Shown here piece by piece: positions 58,576 to 64,000 of a stretch of 64,000 nucleotides of DNA. Each line of letters starts with the position of its first letter. The first letter of the stretch is position 1. The position numbers were made by a program, and so were the translations under genes. The stretch covers positions 2,480,001-2,544,000 of the forward strand of contig OX421963.1 of the NCBI GenBank assembly GCA_949128115.1, in the 5' to 3' direction. Under the pieces are notes generated by a model. The model saw nothing but the letters and a program-made list of their open reading frames with translations. It was not told where the DNA came from and did no database searches. The DNA comes from Anaspis maculata. Lineage: Eukaryota; Arthropoda; Insecta; Coleoptera; Scraptiidae.

Positions 58576-59482
58576 TTTGTGGTCAGGATTAAAAACCACA
58601 CCAGATTAAATAAAAAATACAGGTGTCGCATTAACAATTTTCTTGTCACACCCTGTATATGACAAATGCTAGAAAATTATACTCTTCAATTATTACGAAA
58701 TCTACGAGAAAAAAATCGTTCAAAGAAGTTTTTCCTCTTTCAAATTATTGCGAAGGGGAAGCTTCCAATAGGAGGGGGAAATTCTCGCGTGATCATCTCA
58801 TCCTTTACTGATTATTTGATTGAATTGTTGGATAAAAATTGAAAAAGTATTCCATGAGATATACATTTCATTGTTATCTTCAGAAAAAGGAAAGCAAATA
58901 TTTCTCGAGTGATACTTGAGGCCGAGAAGGGTCTACCGCATCGTCAAGTTATACTCGAGAAGAACTTTTACGTCTATGAAACGCGTTTCTGGTCGAAGTT
59001 ATACTCAAGTATCAAGGTGGAATTCAAGTCACGACCATGTCACGACTATGAATACGGGCATTATGACACCGCGTTAGTTGAGGGATGGTGGGGGCTGAGC
59101 TGTTTGCGGTTGCACTGCGATCAGTGTACAACATTTTGGAAAAGTCACGTGACATTTCGGCCGTACGAAACTATTCCATGCGTCAGAGTCTCACTACAGG
59201 GCCTGGTAGCTTTATGCAATCCGCAGTACATCGATGTAGCAAGAGTTGCCTTAAACCATGTGAGATTAGTTCTGGCCTAGCTCTAGGTAGGGTAGGCGCC
59301 TGTATTATATTAATTCTTTCATCTTAAATAGGCCGAGATTTTGACCGGTCAAATTCACAGCTCTACTGTAAATATGAAAAATATCAACAGCTCGGATAAT
59401 TTAACCATCATTGATTGACACTGACATTTTGGAAGAAAACTAAAACAAGAACAGGTCGGGTTGAAGGAACGGCCAATTAGCC
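58576..59482. other. spacer with an unsupported 123-codon frame
   Basis: The plus-strand frame 58909-59280 overlaps short inverted repeats (GATACTTGAG / CTCAAGTATC) and has no family signature; I do not call it a gene. Nothing else was found. Confidence 0.4.
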
Positions 59483-60020
59483 ATCAAAATGGCGGCGCCC
59501 CATCCCAGGATTTCTGGTCAGTCACAGCCAGTATCATACTAGCTGCCTTACCTGCAACAAGTGCAAGTGACTTTTTCACCTAGACTGTTATTTCGCACTC
59601 TCTTCGATCTCTTCAACATTGTAAGTACACTTCACTCGTATTTCCTTGATAAAAAAAAGCCACCGGGCGCTGTTTGTTTTCCCCCGTAGCAGTTTTCGAT
59701 TTCCTAACCCAGCTTCGTTCATCAAATCTGTCTCGTCACTTTTTTACCAATAATTTTTATACTTCGGTTAGAAGCTAAGACGGCCGGACGGACATAAATG
59801 AGGATAAGCGCCAAACCGTTCGGGAAATGCGTTAAAAATAGCAATTTTACGGTTTGCATGTGCGACGGTCCAGGTCGTGGTGTGCCACTGGTCTACTGTA
59901 CCACGTGGAAAACGCACGCAGCTGTCACTTTGACGTACAAGACTTAGAGCCCCGCCTCGCCTAACCTGCATTCGCAACCTCCAAAATAACATTTTTACGC
60001 ATACATTACATATACATGAA
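59483..60020 (+). promoter_or_regulatory. promoter-like block with probable 5' UTR exon, copy C
   Basis: Nearly identical to 39790-40325: CAAAATGGCGGCGCC at about 59,485, a CAACATT|GTAAGT donor (exon end 59620), then CCACCGGGCGCTGTTTG and GGAAAACGCACGCAGCTGTC. It lies 2.6 kb upstream of the CDS at 62198, whose start follows an AG acceptor at 62188. The simplest model is a first non-coding exon here and a ~2.57-kb intron. cDNA evidence is not available to me. Confidence 0.5.
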
Positions 60021-60159
60021 ACAACAACAACGTAGTGGGGTGGCGTATTTCACAATGCCTGAAATTAACGATTTACATATGCATACGATGCGTGCTTCCA
60101 CCTAGCGGAATCCGCGGAAAGCTGTTGAAGATTTTTGCAATCTGAGCCTTTGCCATACA

Positions 60160-60910
60160 TCCTTTTCGTTTTAAGGCCATCTTAGCGCAAGCGTCAACAG
60201 GGTGGTACAAATTCTGACAGACGACAGTTAACGGCGAAACAACAGAAATTTCAGCTGTGTTTTGACACATATTTTTAAGGTTATGTCATTTCAGAACGCA
60301 ATTTGCTTGGAAAAGCAGCTTCCTTATTAATCCTGCACTGCAGAAGGACCTTATATGGTAATTCCATGCTCTAATCGTCCTAACAAGCCCAACTAGAAAA
60401 CAAATTGTCAACACATCTACTGTTCCAAATGTTCGTATCAATATTCAGGTAGGAGTCAAACAGTAATCAAAGTTGGAGCTCGTAATACAAAATATTGGCA
60501 ATATCTTGTACTTTATAGGAGCGGCACACATTGGCATTTTGCTAGGTAATTGGCAGTTACCGCTAGAGACAACCAGATGTACCCAGGGTTGTGCAATCCT
60601 TCCATTTACATCTCAAGAGTGTTGTAAGTGTTCATATCACATCGCAGAGAAAGTCATCTGCAAAATCATCGCTTATGTTTTTACGTTTTGAAATTATATC
60701 GAATGTAAATAGTAATATAATGGTAGGCTAATGAGTGGGTGGATCTATCAAATACATAAAAAAGTTTTGTACCTAACATCGCTATCAATCACTTTCGCGT
60801 ATGTTCTAGTCGAATTTGTACCAACCTGTTCGAATATTCAATTACGCGCCGGGAATCTTACTCATTTGACAACCAAACGCAAGCGCACTGTAGTAGGAAA
60901 ATAGTGCATT
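60160..60910. repeat. inverted copy of 41,440-42,215
   Basis: This runs in the opposite orientation to 41,440-42,215 over its length (GCGCAAGCGTCAACAGGGTGG; ACCTTATATGGTAATTCCATG; GGTTGTGCAATCCTTCCATT). It lies in the inferred first intron of the second family member. Confidence 0.8.
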
Positions 60911-61499
60911 GTTGATGCTGACAGAACGTCACAAAGAAAATAACAACACCGTTCGGGGTCCGTTCAGAAATGAATCGTCGTTGTGCACTCGGTGTGAAGT
61001 AGAGCTGGCAACCAAGTCAGTTTTTAAAGCCGGCTCCGAAAACCGGCTACGAAAACCGCGGTTTTGTTAATAGCTGAAAACCGGCTTAAATGTTTGAAGC
61101 CACTATTTCAAAGAGGTCAAGTTTTTTGAGGTAAAAGTCGAAATTTTTCGTATTGAAGTCCGATTTTTGTTTGTTAAAAGTCGTAGTTTTTATTGTGGAA
61201 GCCGCAATTTGGTTTAAATCCAGTTTTTGGGTTGAAAGTCGAAGTTTCACTTGTTTAAAGTAGCAGTTTTTCGTGTTGATGGAGTCAAAATTTTGAGGTG
61301 AAAGTCCGAAGTTTTATTGCTTGAAGCAGATATTTTTGTTGGAATGTTGTTGTTTTAATGCAACTTTGAAAGACTGTATCTTTGTCATTGAGCCAAACTT
61401 TGCAAAATTCTAAGTTTTTGTTAGATTTTGACTAGAACTACCTACCCAGGGTCATAGAGTCCAGAGTTGAATTTTCCACTATCATCGCTAAAATACCCT
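60911..61499. repeat. short-period repeats and CAGGGTG-element edge
   Basis: AAAACCGGCT repeats lie at about 61,030-61,095. AAAGTCGAAGTTTTTCGT-like units at 61,105-61,340 match 40,398-40,510 and 42,225-42,340 in direct orientation. ATCATCGCTAAAATACCCTG near 61,480-61,500 is a decayed element end like that of 16,181-17,406. Confidence 0.6.
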
Positions 61500-62197
61500 G
61501 CATAGGATGGACTACCAGAGGATGAGGTTAACGGACATCACAAACCGAATCAAAAAGTTTAGCGAGAATCAAAGTTACACCGTTTTGAAAATATGCACAA
61601 TTTTTGGACGCGACACATTGAGTGGTGCGCAGTTTGGTCCTAGATGGAAGTATTTTTTCGGAAAATTTCAACTAAAATGCGTAGCTCATGGCATTGGTAC
61701 CTGAATAAAAGAAATCTTGCCGGAAAAACGATGAAAATTTGAATATATATTATAATTTAGTACATTTGAATATATATAATAATTCAGTGTAGCGCGGCGT
61801 CGCCGATTAAGTGCTAAACTTCACAATTTATCATTTAATTTATGTCCAAACGTGGTCATTCAGTTTTGCATCGATCTGACGTACCAACATAAGACAAAGT
61901 TCAGAACCTCTGGCGTCATATGGGAACAAAACAACTAACAGCTCCATTTGCCATTCGAGATTTAATTTGAATTTTCATCGCCACAAAATGACTGCCAAAT
62001 GCGAAATAAAATGAGTACCGACAACTGAACTGTGAATGACATAAAAGTGATATAACTGAAGGCAACCAATCATCGTCAGTGCATGCCGCTTTTGGCGGGA
62101 AAAATTAATTTGAATCGCCAATACTGGTCCACTTCCCTGGAACAAGTATTCATCAGCGTATTTTCATTTGTCATTGTTCATTTTCCAGCCGCACGCA

Positions 62198-63100
62198 ATG
62201 GTGGTTCAAAGCCTGAAGAATTTGACATACATCGCTTGTGCCGAAGCATTATGGAACAGAGAAGAACGCAATTGGGATGAAAGAAGAACCGTCCGAAGTT
62301 GGAGTTGCGGCGGCCCATCTCCAGTAGCCATGAAGCTTTGCCGACAAGTCCAAGTTCTGGATCTGCCCGAACGTTTGAAACCGGAACTGAAGTGGGTCGT
62401 TCTGGAAATCGGAAATAGAAAAAGGCTAACGCTCAACAGGAGACTGTGGGCAGGGAACACAGGAACTCAAAATATGGATTTGTTCATTTTTTTTGCGTAC
62501 ATGCCATATGGAGAGCTACCATTTGTAGAATATTTTCCAGAATGCAGCGACAGAAGTCTCGTTAAAGAATTTTTCTATTCTTTGATTGTGACGAATCGGC
62601 ATTACGATTCGACAGCTGTTTTAAAACGTCTTTGGAAAGACGAGCTTCTGCACCTCCAATCGCTTTTTCTTGATCATTTCGCAGACATTTGGATTTCCTT
62701 ATTCGAAGGCGGGCGGAGACCTAACGGAATGAGAGAAAGAGAATGGAGTCATTCAAATTACGACAACAGTCATTTGACACCGTGGTTCTTGTTCGAAGTG
62801 TTGAACGATGACCAGAGAAGCAAGATTCTCAAGCTTGGGCGGACGGTTCTCATGAATTCCGACGACTTCAGGCGGTTCTTTCTGGACATTTTCCGCCATT
62901 GGCCTTGGCAAGACGAAGCCTTCGACTATTTCCGAAAACAAGAAACGTTGTGTAGCGAAGATATGGATGTTTTAAAGTGGGTTGTAGATTATTACAAAAA
63001 TAAGGAAAAGGAAGTGTCCATGACAGGAATAATGCCGCTGAATACTTCATTCTACGCGAACGTGAAACTATATTATGAGCGCGTTCGATCAAGAGGATAG
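62198..63100 (+). CDS. unrecognised 300-residue protein, tandem family member 2
   Basis: A 300-codon frame starting MVVQSLKNLTYIACAEALWN, nine bases after a TTCATTTTCCAG acceptor (exon start 62189). An in-frame codon ten residues upstream would lie in the inferred intron, so I use 62198. It is collinear with the protein at 51300 from end to end, with strong conservation in LPERLK.ELKWVVLEIGNR, EYFPEC.DR.LVKEFFYSL, PWFLF.VLN.DQRSKI, FRRFFLDIFRHWPWQDEAFD and MTGI.PLN.S.YA, and a variable stretch at residues ~20-45 and 160-185. The basic tail of member 1 is absent here. Intact frame plus conserved blocks suggest both copies are or recently were functional. AATAAA at about 63,119 may be the poly(A) signal. 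Family and function unknown. Confidence 0.85.
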   Translation: MVVQSLKNLTYIACAEALWNREERNWDERRTVRSWSCGGPSPVAMKLCRQVQVLDLPERLKPELKWVVLEIGNRKRLTLNRRLWAGNTGTQNMDLFIFFAYMPYGELPFVEYFPECSDRSLVKEFFYSLIVTNRHYDSTAVLKRLWKDELLHLQSLFLDHFADIWISLFEGGRRPNGMREREWSHSNYDNSHLTPWFLFEVLNDDQRSKILKLGRTVLMNSDDFRRFFLDIFRHWPWQDEAFDYFRKQETLCSEDMDVLKWVVDYYKNKEKEVSMTGIMPLNTSFYANVKLYYERVRSRG

Positions 63101-64000
63101 AAAAGGAAATTGTGAACAAATAAAGATTTAACCAAAATCAACTGACCTTTTTATAATTTTAGGAGAATTTGTTTTTGATACAGCCTTTTTACTTGGATAC
63201 GTCTATATATTAGAGGATATTCGGGCATATTTGGAACCCCAAAAATTTCATTGATTTTAATGTAATTTGCTCGGTAATTTGGTACCAACACTACCAACAT
63301 AAAGATTATCTGAGAGGTGGAAAATTTGAATAAAATTTCATCAAAATCAGCCAAAAAAGACGTTCCATTCTTTAGATATCATTTTTTGAGAATCGACGGC
63401 AAATTCTGCATGGGTAGTATATTTCTCGACGGGTATATATTTTTTTGAATTTTGTATCTTTGGAAATATCTGACCGATGCTGATAAAACTCAGTACAAGG
63501 ATCAGAGTTTTGGAGAAAAAAAATTTCGGTCCAAAATTAAACAGATCAAAGATTGAAGTGGTCCACCCCAAAAACTCGCTCAGGTTTAAATAAAGATATC
63601 GTTACAAAAATTGAGCCGATTTGAAAAAAGATGGTGTTAGTGAATCAAGCGTTTTTCTGACTGCAAGTTTCTTATTTGGATATCGTGTTTACTGATATAC
63701 TGTATGATATACAGGGTGACAAAAGAAGGAGTGCAAAATGGTTCATTTTCAAGCGTGCGTAACTTTTTGAAAATCAGTTTTAGAATTTTTTCTAGCTATA
63801 GTTTTGGAGAGCTCGCAGCAATAGCTCGAAATAGTTTTTGACACTTCACCGCCTTCTGTTTCTTGTACAGGGTGTTCACGTATAAATTATACCCCCTTCT
63901 TGGAGACTTCCCCTTGAACATAATTTTAAAAATAAGAACGATTCCTCCATGATTTTTCCCGTAGGTTTCGAATCTGTTCACTATTTTTTCCGGGACACTT
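63101..64000. other. 3' flank and CAGGGTG-element edges
   Basis: No gene was found. ATACAGGGTGACAAAAG (about 63,712) and TACAGGGTGTTCACG (about 63,867) mark two element ends, whose other ends may lie beyond the window. Confidence 0.45.

Noticed and set aside
58909..59280. 123-codon plus-strand frame as a gene
   Set aside because: It overlaps short inverted repeats and shows no family signature or intact upstream signals.

Overview
The window looks like a stretch of arthropod (probably insect) nuclear genome. It is AT-rich and contains spliced THAP-domain genes with GT/AG introns, Ty3/gypsy and CR1/Jockey-type retrotransposon sequence, a tRNA-derived SINE, a hAT-type MITE, satellite arrays and very many TA-flanked fold-back elements whose ends read CAGGGTG/CACCCTG. 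I cannot name the species. Nothing bacterial was seen.

Layout. 1-4.4 kb: end of a minus-strand exon, a tRNA-SINE, a small fold-back, a broken gypsy RT/RNase H remnant, and a two-exon THAP gene (minus). 4.6-11.7 kb: a dimeric ~316-bp satellite interrupted by a 1.67-kb palindromic element. 12.1-14.6 kb: a small two-exon THAP gene, a charged exon with coiled-coil-like repeats (both minus) and a 52-bp hairpin minisatellite. 14.7-22.3 kb: successive palindromic elements, one with a Tc1-like transposase N-terminal remnant in its loop. 22.9-23.6 kb: a third two-exon THAP gene (minus). 24.5-37.6 kb: a 113-bp tandem array of roughly 70 units. It holds two copies of a 5'-truncated LINE that came from a tandem duplication of about 6.2 kb. 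The last two units are inverted and fused to the 3' end of a gene whose intact relatives lie further right.

37.6-64 kb: a tandem cluster of an unrecognised 300-residue protein family (fragment at 37.64 kb, intact copies at 51.3 and 62.2 kb). The intact copies share 5' flanks and a likely non-coding first exon. Between them are more fold-back elements (39.0, 40.6, 43.8, 45.6, 47.4, 48.6, 50.2, 53.6, 55.7 and 58.2 kb), a hAT MITE with a perfect 8-bp target duplication, a 268-bp tandem repeat and degenerate short minisatellites.

The strongest themes are the density of long inverted repeats, the CAGGGTG fold-backs that carry complementary ends of a Tc1/mariner-type transposase, and the 113-bp array that has replaced most of one member of a tandem gene family. 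All boundaries were read by eye, so palindrome and array ends are good to a few bases where a motif is quoted and to tens of bases otherwise.
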